Source: Variovorax sp. RA8 (lineage in GTDB: Bacteria > Pseudomonadota > Gammaproteobacteria > Burkholderiales > Burkholderiaceae_C). From it: a stretch of 64,000 nucleotides of DNA. Made by a program: the position numbers and the translations under genes. The DNA lies in NCBI RefSeq assembly GCF_901827175.1, contig NZ_LR594662.1, positions 3,534,001 to 3,598,000 of the forward strand. Reading direction: 5' to 3'. Positions 39,555-47,914 of the stretch are shown here, piece by piece (position 1 is the first letter of the stretch; every line of letters begins with the position of its first letter). The notes below the pieces were generated by a model. That model made no database searches and was not told the DNA's origin. It saw only the letters and a program-made list of their open reading frames with translations.

Positions 39555-42392
39555 TCACTTGCGCAGCAGCGCCTTGAGCGCGTTCTGCAGGCGGCGCGCC
39601 GAGGCCGCGTCGTGCGCGGCGGCGAGCACCGTGCCGGCATCCTGCCCCCAGGTCTGCGCCGGCGCGGGATCGCCGCGCCGCGTCAACAGCTTCAGCTGCA
39701 GGGCGCGACGCGCCTCGAGCTGATCGGCCGGCGTCGGCACCTCTGCCGCCATCTCCAGCCGCAGCAGGGCCTCGGCGGCGGCATCGGGCTTGGCCGAGGG
39801 GCTGGAGGCCAGGGCCTGGGTCCACTGCCCGCGCACCGCAGGCGTGACGACACGGCCCAGTTCCTGCACGCTGGGCAGCTTCGAGGCATCGCGCTGCTCC
39901 CACGCCCCCAGCACCTGGGTCAGTGCCTCGCCGTGTGCCTGGGCGGCAAGCTTGCGCAAGGCCTGATCGGCACGCTCCAGCGCCTCGCGCTGAGCACGGA
40001 AGGCGGCATCGCCGAGGCGCGGGCCACGCTCCTCGCGCGGCGGACGGTCGCCGAAGCGGCCGGCGCCCGGGCCGCGGTCGCCGGGGCGCGACGGTCGCTC
40101 GTTGGCGCGGCCGGGTGGGCCGCCACGGCCATCGCGGCGATCGCCGCCGAAGCGGCTGTTGCCTCCGCGTCCCGCAGGCAGGGCTTCGGCCTTCCTGTTG
40201 CCGGGCCGGTCGTCACCGCGCACCGCGATCACGGGCTTGGGCGCCGGCTTGGGCGGCGCCGCGAGCGCCGGCGCGGCCCCTGCCTCGGCCTCGGCCTCGC
40301 CGGCGTCGGCACGGGCCGACACATCGGCGCCGTCGGCCGGCGCCACCAGGTCGGGCGTCGGCGCCGCGACTTCGTCGGCGGCCGACGGGGGCGAAGCCTC
40401 GGCATCGCCCGAGGCGGGCGCCTGCTCGGCACTTTCGCCGAACTCGGCCGCCGCCTGGCCCGGCGCCACCACCTCGGTCGCGCCCACGGACGGGCCGTCC
40501 GCAGCCGCGGGCTTGTCGGCGGCCGCGGGCTTGGGCGCGGGCGGTGCCTCGCCGCGCAAGGCGGCTTCGAGCTGGGCCACGGCAGCACGGATCTTCTGGG
40601 CATCCCCCGTGGCGTTCGCGGCTTCCAATGCCTTCGAGGCGTCGAGCACGTAGCGGTCGTGCTCGCTCAACGCGGCCGCCGCCTTCTCGCGCTCGGCGCT
40701 CTTGCGGTTGAAGGCCTCGTCGATCGGGGCGCGGAAGGCGTCCCAGAGCTTCTGTTCCTGCCGGCGGTCCAGCGGCACGGTCTGCGCCTCGGCCTGCCAG
40801 CGCTGCTGCAGGGCCTTGACGGCATCGATGCGTAGCATCGGCGCGGCGCCGAGCTCGGCGGCCTCGGCGATCATGCCCTGGCGACGCTCGATGCTGGCCT
40901 TCTGCGCGGCCTCGAAAGGCCCACGCGCGGCACCGAAGGCCTCGTTCCACTGAGGCTGGAGCTCGGCGAATACCTTCTCGCCCACATGGCCTGCGTCGCG
41001 CCAGCGATCGGCGAACTGGTGCAGCGCGCGGTTCCAGGACTTGAGGTCGGTGTTGCCGGCCTGCGCCTCGGCCCAGGCCTTCACCTCCTCGATCAGCGCC
41101 AGGCGCTGAGCACGGTGCTCGGCCGCATCGGCGCGCACCTTCTCGAGCCAGGCCTCGACGACCTTGTGGGCTTCGTTGCAGGCCTCGTCGAAGCGCTTCC
41201 ACAGCGCATGGTTCGGCACGCCGCCCTGGTCGGCCTGCTTCCATTGCTCGCGCAGGCTGCGCAGCGTCTCCTGCATCTTGCGGCCGCCCAGGGCCTGGCC
41301 CTCGGGGCGCTTGAGCAGTGCCTCGGCCTTGGCCACCAGCTCCTCGCGCACCTTGTCGGCGCTCCAGCGCTGCCAGCCTTCGAGCTCGCCGGCGGCCACC
41401 AGGGCCGCATGCACGCGGGCTTCCAGGGCCGCGTCGACCATCTTGCCGTGCTCCTTGAGCACCGCGCGCAGCGCTGCCGCAGCGCCGGCGCTGGCCTTGC
41501 CGTGGCCTTCGGCGGTTTCCTGCTCGAGCTTGGCGAGCGCAGCCTCCACGGCCGCCTGGGCCGCGGCCCGCTTCTCGGGATCGACCTTCGGCGCCGGCGG
41601 CTTCTGGACGGCGGGCGCTGCCTCGGGCGCACCGCCGCGCGCGACGCGCAGCTCGTCGGCCCACACCGGCACGGGCGGCAGGGGCGCTGCCGCATCCTCG
41701 GCGGCGGCCACGGTCTGCGCGAGCGCCTGGTGGAACGCATCGGATACCACCAGCAGTTGTGCCCTGGACGATTCCAGCTGCGGCGCGAACTTGGCATCCA
41801 GGCTGTTCCAGTTGGAGTCGGCCGCGATCTCGTCGGCCTGCTGCTGCCAATGCGCCACATCGGCGCGCAGGGATTCTTCGGCAGCCTGGGCATCGCGCCA
41901 GCCCTTGGTCGACAGCACCTCGAAGCGCTGCGCCAGCAGCACGGCCGCTTCGCGGTGCACCTGGGCACGGTGCTGCAGGTCCTCGATGCCCTTCACACGC
42001 TCGGCGAGACGGGCCTTGAAACTCGCCAGCGGCTCGCGCGACAAGGGGGCGCCGGCCTTGGCGGCATCGCGCTGCCAGGCCAGCGCATCGGCGATGTTGA
42101 GCTTGGCCTGGGCCAGCAGCGCTTCCGCCTTCTGGGCCCATTCGGCGGCGATGGCTTCCTGGCCGCGGGCACGCTTGAGCTCGTCGAGCTTCTCGCGCAG
42201 GAGGCGCGCGGCGCCCTTGTCGCGGCCGCTCAGTTCCTTGAACACCTCCTGCATCTGCTCGGGCGCCGGATTGCCAGCCAGCCAGTCGCGGATGCGCTGC
42301 GCACGCTCCCCCGAGGTCGGTGCAGTAAAGGCGCCGCCCGTCATCGTGTCGAGGGACTGGAGGTCGTGGGGCTTGGTCGATGTTGAAGTCAC
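39555..42392 (-). CDS. DUF349 domain protein with an Arg-Gly-rich insert, 945 aa
   Basis: A very long, mostly alpha-helical and Ala/Glu-rich protein with several DUF349-type repeats (ALWKRFDEACNEAHKVVEAW, HVGEKVFAELQPQWNEAFGA, REQWKQADQGG). The C-terminal third changes to a low-complexity Pro/Ala linker, then an Arg-Gly-rich stretch (40010-40220; e.g. GGDRRDGRGGPPGRA), and a final helical domain. There is no signal peptide, so it is cytoplasmic. DUF349 proteins have no firmly established role; some links to ribosome or RNA biology exist. The frame is open further upstream, but the preceding terminator places the start at GTG 42392 or ATG 42344; GTG is used here. Confidence 0.85.
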   Translation of the reverse strand: MTSTSTKPHDLQSLDTMTGGAFTAPTSGERAQRIRDWLAGNPAPEQMQEVFKELSGRDKGAARLLREKLDELKRARGQEAIAAEWAQKAEALLAQAKLNIADALAWQRDAAKAGAPLSREPLASFKARLAERVKGIEDLQHRAQVHREAAVLLAQRFEVLSTKGWRDAQAAEESLRADVAHWQQQADEIAADSNWNSLDAKFAPQLESSRAQLLVVSDAFHQALAQTVAAAEDAAAPLPPVPVWADELRVARGGAPEAAPAVQKPPAPKVDPEKRAAAQAAVEAALAKLEQETAEGHGKASAGAAAALRAVLKEHGKMVDAALEARVHAALVAAGELEGWQRWSADKVREELVAKAEALLKRPEGQALGGRKMQETLRSLREQWKQADQGGVPNHALWKRFDEACNEAHKVVEAWLEKVRADAAEHRAQRLALIEEVKAWAEAQAGNTDLKSWNRALHQFADRWRDAGHVGEKVFAELQPQWNEAFGAARGPFEAAQKASIERRQGMIAEAAELGAAPMLRIDAVKALQQRWQAEAQTVPLDRRQEQKLWDAFRAPIDEAFNRKSAEREKAAAALSEHDRYVLDASKALEAANATGDAQKIRAAVAQLEAALRGEAPPAPKPAAADKPAAADGPSVGATEVVAPGQAAAEFGESAEQAPASGDAEASPPSAADEVAAPTPDLVAPADGADVSARADAGEAEAEAGAAPALAAPPKPAPKPVIAVRGDDRPGNRKAEALPAGRGGNSRFGGDRRDGRGGPPGRANERPSRPGDRGPGAGRFGDRPPREERGPRLGDAAFRAQREALERADQALRKLAAQAHGEALTQVLGAWEQRDASKLPSVQELGRVVTPAVRGQWTQALASSPSAKPDAAAEALLRLEMAAEVPTPADQLEARRALQLKLLTRRGDPAPAQTWGQDAGTVLAAAHDAASARRLQNALKALLRK

Positions 42393-42430
42393 TGCGCGAA
42401 TAAAACCTGATCTGTAGAGGAAAAGCGAAG

Positions 42431-42450
42431 GCGCCGGCATTTGCCGGCGC
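42431..42450 (-). terminator. Probable terminator after the AsmA-like gene
   Basis: GCGCCGGC and GCCGGCGC form an 8-bp stem with a 4-base loop, 35 bp beyond the stop of the AsmA-like gene; on the minus strand it is followed by CTTCGCTTTT. The T-run is interrupted, so termination may be partial. Confidence 0.6.
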
Positions 42451-42485
42451 ATTCCGCCATTTTCGCCGACTTGCGGCGCGTGGGG

Positions 42486-45400
42486 TCAGCGGGTGGCGAG
42501 ATTCAGTTCCGCACCGGGTTTCCAGTTGGCATCGCCGGCCCGGGTGCGCACCGCGCCGAGAAACAGCCGCTCGCTCGGCAGCTTCTGGGCCAGCAGGTAG
42601 TCGCGCACCGCGGCGCCGCGCTCGACGGCGAGTTGGCGTATCGACTCCTCGTCGACCGGGATACTGGCCATCAGCAGGTCTTCCATCTCCTGGGTCGGGA
42701 CGTCCTTGGCCAGGCCGATCATGTTGCGGGGCTTGGTCTTGAGGTCTGCGCGCTTGTACACGGAGGCCAGCAGCTCGGGGTACTCCGCGTCGGTGACCGG
42801 CGCCACATCGGCCGCATTCTGGTTGCCACGCACTGCCGCTCGGCGCTTCTCGGCCTGGGCGAGCTGGCGCAGACGCTGGCGCTGATACGCCTCGCGCTCC
42901 TGCTCGAGACTGGCGGTGCCCACCACCGTCATGCGCAGCGCAGGCCGGTCGATGAGCGCCTTGGCGACCTTGTCCAGGCTCTGCTTCGCCTCGGCCGAGA
43001 GCGCCGCGCTGCCGGGCGCGAAGGCAATGGTGCTCGAATCCCCGCCGCCCCCACCGAGGCCGCCCGTCAGCAGCGCGAAGGGCGCGGTCGCGGCCTTGAC
43101 GATCAGGTTGACGATCGCCTTCAGGATGAGGGGCCCGAGGCTGAACTGCGGATCGTTGAGCGACCCGCTGATCGGGAAGTCGATGTCGATCACGCCGTTG
43201 CGGTCGGCCAGCAGGGCAACCGCGAGCCGCACCGGCAGGCTGTTGGGCGCACCCTGCACCTCGTCGCCGAACTGCAGCTGGTTCAGCACCAGCTTGTTGG
43301 TGGCGGTGAGCTGGCCCTCCGGCGTGATCTTGTAGTTCACCTCCATGCTGAGCTTGCCGCGCTCGATGCCGTGGCCGGCGTAACGCACCGAATAGGGCGA
43401 CAGCGGCGGCAGATCGAGCTCGCGCATCTTCGCCGTGACGTCGAGCTCCAGCGGCTTGGCCAGCGGGTTGAGCTTGCCGGTGATCTCCAGCGAAGCCGTC
43501 TGCTGGGCCTTGCCGCGCAGCTCGAGGTCTGCCAGCGCCGGCTTGTCGCCCTGCGGCTTGGACGAAAAGGCGCTGAGCTTGCCGGTCAGCTCGCTGAGGT
43601 CGGCCGAATAGTTGGGCTTGACGAATAGGTCGCTGAAGTCGATGCGCCCGTTGACCAGGTTGATCGGCCCGAAATTGATGACCGGCGCGGGACCAGTACT
43701 CTCTGCCTCCGGTGCCCTCGACGTCGTGGCGGGAGCCGCGGCAGGGAGCGGCGTGGGCTCACCCCCGACCATCGCCTCCGCGGACGCCGGGGCGCCGCGG
43801 GCGGGCGCGGCCGGCGTCCTGGCGATCGTGGTCGTGGTGGTGCCGCCGAGGCTGCGCCGCGTGCTGGCCTCGCCGGCCGGCAATGGCTGCCCGGGCTTCC
43901 TGGTCAGGTCCTGCAGGTTGAGGCGGCCGTTCGGATCGATGATCACACGGGCGAAGAAGTCGGTCAGCGCGGTTTCGCGCACGTCCACCGCCAGCGGCGC
44001 CTTGGGCACCAGGTTGACCTGCAGTCCCCGCAGGCTCAGGGTCTTCCAGCTCAGCAACTGGTTGCTGCGATTGGCCAGGCCGGCCGACTGCGTCAGCGTC
44101 GCGCTGTTGGCGCGAAAGTCGTCCAGCGTCGTGTCGCCGGCCAGCTTCACGCTCATGCCGGCAGGCGCGGCGGTGTATTTGACCGTGCCGCGGTAGCTGG
44201 CAAAGGCGCGGCGGATGTCGATATTGAGCGCGTCCGCGTAGTACGCCTTGAAAGCATGCGCCGGGATGGAGGCCACTTCCAGCCGGCCCTCGGCCGCCAG
44301 CGGCTTCAGAACCACCGTGCCCTTGTATTCGAAGCGCCCGGGCTCCGCGCGGCCGGCGGCGATGCGCCCGGACAGCTGCAGCGGCGAGGCGGCGGCGGAG
44401 TTGGGCGCTATCTTCTGCGCGTTGAGCTTCAGGGCGCTGATCTCGAAGGCGACCGGCGTCGCGTCGGCCTTGTCCGAATAGGACAGCACGCCGTTGTCGA
44501 CCGCCACGGTGCCGATGGACAGCTCCCACGGCTTGGCGTCGGCACCGGCTGCCTTCGGATCCTTGGGCGCGGCGACCTTGGCTTCCGTGCCGGCGGTCTG
44601 GCTGCCGCCGGGCGGGGCCTTGAGCCAGCGCTCGAACATCCAGCGCTTCTCTTTGTCGCGCTCGACCAAGACCTTGGGGCTGCTGGCGCTGAACGAGGCG
44701 ATGTTCAGCGTGTGCTTCGTCATGTCGACTTCGGCATCGACCAGCTCGAAACGTCCCACGCTGGCCAGCGCGGTCTTGGCCTGTGTCAACGCCAGCCCGT
44801 CGAGGGCAACGCGGCCTGCCTTGAACTTGAGCTCAGGCTGGTTCCAGGCGACATCGATCTTGCCGCTCAGCTTGCCGTCGAGCGTGGGCTCCAGGCTCTG
44901 CGCCAGGTACGGCGCAGCCAGCGACAGCGGCAAGGCCTCGACCTCGGCCTGCACCTTCGCGACCTTGTCGGTCGCCTCGCCGCCGAACTTGAGCGCGGCA
45001 CCGCCCACGGCGGTGGAGCCGTTGAAGACGGCCGGCTTCTCCATCGGCCAGACAATGGCGCTGGCATCGACCTGGAGCTGCTTCATGTCGATCGCCGCCG
45101 CCGGCTGGACGCTCTGGTCCCGCCACCCGATCTCGCCGCCGGACAGCGCCAGCTTGTCGACTTGCACGCGCCAGCCCGGCCCCGCCGCTGCGGGCTTGGC
45201 GCCGGCCTCGCCGTTCGGCGGACCGCCGGGCGACGGCGCCTTCTCGGCCGTCCCGGCGGGCTGGCCGGCAGGCAGCAGGTTGAGCCGGCCGGCCGCATCG
45301 CGGGCCACCACCAGCTGCGGCGCGGCCAGCGCCACCTCGCTCAGGTGCACCACCCGCTCCAGCGGCCGCACATCGGCCAGCGCCAGTTTGAGGGTATCGA

Positions 45401-46277
45401 AGCGAAGCAGGTCGCGCGCTTTCGCGTCCGCCAGCCGGATGCTGTGCGCCGCCACGGTCCCGGTGATCTTCAGGCCGGTCGTGGTCGTCTGCGCGAAATC
45501 GATCTTCAGGTCCGCGTCCAGCTTGCCTGCCTGCAGGGCGACCGGCAAGCCGCCGGGGATATACCCGAGGTACGGCGCCAGGTCCAGGTCCTTGAAATTG
45601 ATCTGCGCGTCGGTCTTGCGGTCATCGGCGAAGGGCGTGCTCAAGGCGGCCGAATCGAACGCGCTGCCGTTGAGCACGAAGGCCAGCTTGGGCTCGGTCT
45701 TGATCTCGCGCTGCGAAGGCAGGTTGCTCAGGAGCGGCACCTTGAGCACGAAGTTGCGCAGCTCATGCTTGCGCTTGATCGTCTGGTCGTCGAAGTCGAC
45801 CGACCCGTTGGTGATGGCGATGTTGTAGACCGCGAAGCGTGGCGGCTCGCTTTTTGGCGCCTCCGGGGCGCTGGCCAGCTTGGCGAGGATGTCGTCGATG
45901 TCGTACTTGCCATCGGCCTGGTGCGTCAGCAGGACGGCGGGAGCGTCGATGGTGACGGCGTCGATCACCGGGGCCAGCCGCAGGATCGACTGCAGTTCGG
46001 CATCGGCATAGATGCGACCCACTGCGAGTTGCGACCGGCTGCCGTCGGCTGTCGCGATTCGCAGGTCGTCGAGCGCGAGCTCGAGGGTCCAAGGCTTGAA
46101 GTCGATCTTGCCGACAGTCACCTGGCGCCCCAGCTTTTCGCTGGCGATCTTCTGGATCTGGCTCTTGGCAATCGGCGGCACGGCCAGCCAGGCGACGAGC
46201 CAGAATACGAACAGCACCAGCAGGGCCAGCACCGCTCGCCGCACCCACTTGTTTTGTTTCAGCGAAGCAGCATTCAT
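42486..46277 (-). CDS. AsmA-like DUF748 family envelope protein, 1263 aa
   Basis: A 1263-residue protein beginning with an inner-membrane anchor (VRRAVLALLVLFVFWLVAWL) and then a long periplasmic part made of beta-rich AsmA/DUF748 repeats (KLGRQVTVGKIDFKPWTLEL; LRLAPVIDAVTIDAPAVLL; NGRIDFSDLFVKPNYSADLS). Near the C-terminus is an OmpA-like segment (LSAEAKQSLDKVAKALIDRP, MTVVGTASLEQEREAYQRQR). AsmA-like proteins are thought to bridge the periplasm and move phospholipids to the outer membrane. The start MNAASLKQNK at 46277 gives the expected short cytoplasmic tail. It stands alone on the minus strand, behind a structured leader candidate. Confidence 0.9.
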   Translation of the reverse strand: MNAASLKQNKWVRRAVLALLVLFVFWLVAWLAVPPIAKSQIQKIASEKLGRQVTVGKIDFKPWTLELALDDLRIATADGSRSQLAVGRIYADAELQSILRLAPVIDAVTIDAPAVLLTHQADGKYDIDDILAKLASAPEAPKSEPPRFAVYNIAITNGSVDFDDQTIKRKHELRNFVLKVPLLSNLPSQREIKTEPKLAFVLNGSAFDSAALSTPFADDRKTDAQINFKDLDLAPYLGYIPGGLPVALQAGKLDADLKIDFAQTTTTGLKITGTVAAHSIRLADAKARDLLRFDTLKLALADVRPLERVVHLSEVALAAPQLVVARDAAGRLNLLPAGQPAGTAEKAPSPGGPPNGEAGAKPAAAGPGWRVQVDKLALSGGEIGWRDQSVQPAAAIDMKQLQVDASAIVWPMEKPAVFNGSTAVGGAALKFGGEATDKVAKVQAEVEALPLSLAAPYLAQSLEPTLDGKLSGKIDVAWNQPELKFKAGRVALDGLALTQAKTALASVGRFELVDAEVDMTKHTLNIASFSASSPKVLVERDKEKRWMFERWLKAPPGGSQTAGTEAKVAAPKDPKAAGADAKPWELSIGTVAVDNGVLSYSDKADATPVAFEISALKLNAQKIAPNSAAASPLQLSGRIAAGRAEPGRFEYKGTVVLKPLAAEGRLEVASIPAHAFKAYYADALNIDIRRAFASYRGTVKYTAAPAGMSVKLAGDTTLDDFRANSATLTQSAGLANRSNQLLSWKTLSLRGLQVNLVPKAPLAVDVRETALTDFFARVIIDPNGRLNLQDLTRKPGQPLPAGEASTRRSLGGTTTTTIARTPAAPARGAPASAEAMVGGEPTPLPAAAPATTSRAPEAESTGPAPVINFGPINLVNGRIDFSDLFVKPNYSADLSELTGKLSAFSSKPQGDKPALADLELRGKAQQTASLEITGKLNPLAKPLELDVTAKMRELDLPPLSPYSVRYAGHGIERGKLSMEVNYKITPEGQLTATNKLVLNQLQFGDEVQGAPNSLPVRLAVALLADRNGVIDIDFPISGSLNDPQFSLGPLILKAIVNLIVKAATAPFALLTGGLGGGGGDSSTIAFAPGSAALSAEAKQSLDKVAKALIDRPALRMTVVGTASLEQEREAYQRQRLRQLAQAEKRRAAVRGNQNAADVAPVTDAEYPELLASVYKRADLKTKPRNMIGLAKDVPTQEMEDLLMASIPVDEESIRQLAVERGAAVRDYLLAQKLPSERLFLGAVRTRAGDANWKPGAELNLATR

Positions 46278-46315
46278 CGGACGGCGAGTGTGCCCCAAAC
46301 CGATGGAGCTTCCCA

Positions 46316-46361
46316 GAAACAAGAAAGCCCGGACGCCGGACATAACGTCTGGCCTCCGGGC
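46316..46361 (-). terminator. Long hairpin terminator upstream of the AsmA-like gene
   Basis: GCCCGGA (46327-46333) pairs with TCCGGGC (46355-46361), and inside it CCGGAC (46336-46341) pairs with GTCTGG (46347-46352) with one G-U pair; on the minus strand a T-rich CTTTCTTGTTTC tail follows. It lies 39 bp before the AsmA-like start, so it would end or attenuate a transcript arriving from the gap upstream. Confidence 0.7.
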
Positions 46362-46615
46362 TCGATGGCGGGCGCCACGCCCATGCCATCTTTTCGCTCG
46401 ACCGGAAGTTGGATTGTTCCGGTCTGCTGGCGGCAAGAGATTGCCACCATGGGGCCTCAGCCACTGAACCGTTCGAGAGTCTTCTCTCCCGGCTACCGGA
46501 CTTCGGTTAAACGCCTGAACTTCAGGCCACCACAGCGTAAGCCCGCTGTCGCGAGAATGCAAATAACCTTTTCAATGGCTACACGGCAGACAATTTCGCT
46601 CGCCTTCCTAAGCTC
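46316..46615 (-). ncRNA. Unidentified structured RNA candidate (or attenuated leader)
   Basis: The minus strand of this gap has no supported gene but carries a series of perfect or near-perfect stems: ACAGCG/CGCTGT (46532-46549), GCCTGAA/TTCAGGC (46513-46527), GAGAG/CTCTC (46475-46488), a G-U-containing 8-bp stem (46429-46448), GACCGGAA/TTCCGGTC (46400-46424), GATGGC/GCCATC (46364-46390), and finally the terminator at 46327-46361. A possible -10 box TATGCT lies at 46626-46621 with a weak -35. I could not match it to tmRNA, RNase P, 6S, SRP or a riboswitch from memory. Either a free small RNA of about 290 nt or a regulated leader of the AsmA-like gene. Confidence 0.45.
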
Positions 46616-46645
46616 CCAATAGCATAAAGTGCGACTTCCTTATTC

Positions 46646-46674
46646 TTGACCGGGTATTAAGCGCCTTTTAAAAT
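46646..46674 (+). promoter_or_regulatory. Sigma-70 promoter for the lytic transglycosylase
   Basis: TTGACC (46646-46651), a 17-bp spacer and TAAAAT (46669-46674) make a near-consensus promoter. The predicted start is about 190 bp upstream of the transglycosylase ATG. Together with the structured RNA candidate on the other strand this accounts for the 595-bp gap 46278-46872; the 46675-46872 part is leader without other visible features. Confidence 0.75.
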
Positions 46675-46872
46675 CCGCGCTGCCCCAGCCGCCCATTTCC
46701 CGGCCGGGACTGCCCTATACCTGCTGCCGAATTCTTTTGGCTTAATCAGGCAACCGCGCCCTCTCCCCTCATCATGCGCGGCACCTGACTCGTACCAATC
46801 CACAAGCGCCGTCGCCTTGACCATCGCCTCCCAGGCTTTGCGACCCAGGTGCCGCACAAAGGAGGAAGAGCG

Positions 46873-47706
46873 ATGAAACAGGCGTTTGGTGCCACAGCCC
46901 GCGGGCTGCGGACTTTCATGTCCGATGTGGCCGAAGGCTTTTTCGAAGTGACCCACAACGGCTTTGCCCTGCTCGGCTTGGCCATCGTGTTCGGCGTGCT
47001 GGCGCTGGCCGCGCGTCCGGATCTGCGCCAGTCGGGCGAAGAGCAGCTGATGGGCTGGCTCCAGTCGCGCAAGCCGCCGCCCGAGGTCTCCGACCTGGAG
47101 CCGACGGCCATCGACCGCACGACGGCGGCCAGCCCGCACGAGCTGCCGAAGCCGCAAGCCGCGGTCGCCTACTGGCTGAGTAAGAAGTACCGCGTGGCGG
47201 TCGAACCGTTGAGCGTGCTGGTGTCGGAAGCCTTCGAGATCGGCAAGCGCACCAAGCTCGATCCCACGTTGATCCTGGCGATCATGGCCGTCGAGTCCAG
47301 CTTCAATCCCTTCGCCCAGAGCCATGTCGGTGCCCAGGGCCTGATGCAGGTGATGACCCGGGTGCACGGCGAGAAGTATGAAAGCGCCGGCGGTACCCTG
47401 ACTGCCTTCGACCCCGTGACCAACATGCGTGTCGGCGTCAAGGTCCTGCAGGAATGCATCGCGCGGGCGGGTTCGCTCGAAGGCGGCCTCAAGTACTACG
47501 TGGGTGCAGCCAACCTGCCGGACGACGGCGGCTATGCGGGCAAGGTGTTGGCCGAGCATGCGCGGCTGCAGCTGGTGATCGCCGGCCGTGCGCCCTCCAC
47601 CGCACCCACGCCGCCCGGCATGCGGGCGCAGCCCCTGCCGGTGGTCGCGCCGGCCAAGCCGGAAGGCGACAGCCAGCAGAAGGTGGCGCTGGTCTCCGAT
47701 CTTTAG
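46873..47706 (+). CDS. Membrane-anchored lytic transglycosylase (SLT domain)
   Basis: A 277-residue protein with an N-terminal membrane segment (FALLGLAIVFGVLALAA) and a C-terminal SLT domain: LILAIMAVESSFNPFAQSHV contains the catalytic Glu, followed by GAQGLMQVMTRVHGEKY and GVKVLQECIARAGSLEGGLK. It cleaves peptidoglycan strands to form 1,6-anhydro ends. AAGGAGGAAGAG just before ATG 46873 fixes the start. The length is typical of small anchored transglycosylases. It is monocistronic in appearance, with the glyA riboswitch beginning about 45 bp after its stop. Confidence 0.92.
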   Translation: MKQAFGATARGLRTFMSDVAEGFFEVTHNGFALLGLAIVFGVLALAARPDLRQSGEEQLMGWLQSRKPPPEVSDLEPTAIDRTTAASPHELPKPQAAVAYWLSKKYRVAVEPLSVLVSEAFEIGKRTKLDPTLILAIMAVESSFNPFAQSHVGAQGLMQVMTRVHGEKYESAGGTLTAFDPVTNMRVGVKVLQECIARAGSLEGGLKYYVGAANLPDDGGYAGKVLAEHARLQLVIAGRAPSTAPTPPGMRAQPLPVVAPAKPEGDSQQKVALVSDL

Positions 47707-47751
47707 GCCTTTTTACAGCGGCGCCCGAACCCGTCGGCTACACTCGCACGG

Positions 47752-47870
47752 CACGCGACTGGCGATAGGCGCCGCACCTATTCAGGTGCCATGCGCTGAC
47801 GTGGATGACCACTGGGAAGCGTGCCGCCTGCGGCGCACAGCAGGCGTTCCGCCGTTCGCCTGGGCAGCCC
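47752..47870 (+). promoter_or_regulatory. Probable ZTP riboswitch (pfl motif) upstream of glyA
   Basis: The glyA leader contains the conserved parts of the pfl/ZTP motif in order: GCGACTGGCGATAGG (from 47755), GACGTGGATGACCACTGGGA with AGCG (from 47799), a variable hairpin (GCCGCCTGCGGCGC), and the 3' block CCGCCGTTCGCCTGGGCA (47850-47867). ZTP riboswitches sense the purine precursor ZTP/ZMP, which signals 10-formyl-tetrahydrofolate shortage, and are known upstream of glyA, folD and purH genes. A following stem CCTTGTT/AACAAGG (47869-47891), just before the AAAGGA ribosome binding site, could be the expression platform. Confidence 0.85.
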
Positions 47871-47914
47871 TTGTTTGGTTGAAGAACAAGGACCATCCGT
47901 CTTAAAGGACTGCC

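Noticed and set aside
46440..46475. GCCACTG motif on the plus strand recalling a cobalamin riboswitch
   Set aside because: The B12 box and the GCTGTCCCCGC block are missing; a seven-base match alone is not meaningful.
46470..46520. AGTCCGG followed by GGGAGAGAAGA on the minus strand, resembling the 3' end of an FMN riboswitch
   Set aside because: The 5' half of the RFN element (AGGGCGGGGTG with CCCACCGGCGG) is absent and the downstream gene is not flavin-related.
46278..46562. Extension of the AsmA-like protein to an upstream start
   Set aside because: The added residues would precede the membrane anchor with unrelated Arg/Pro/Trp sequence and would cross a strong terminator and several hairpins.
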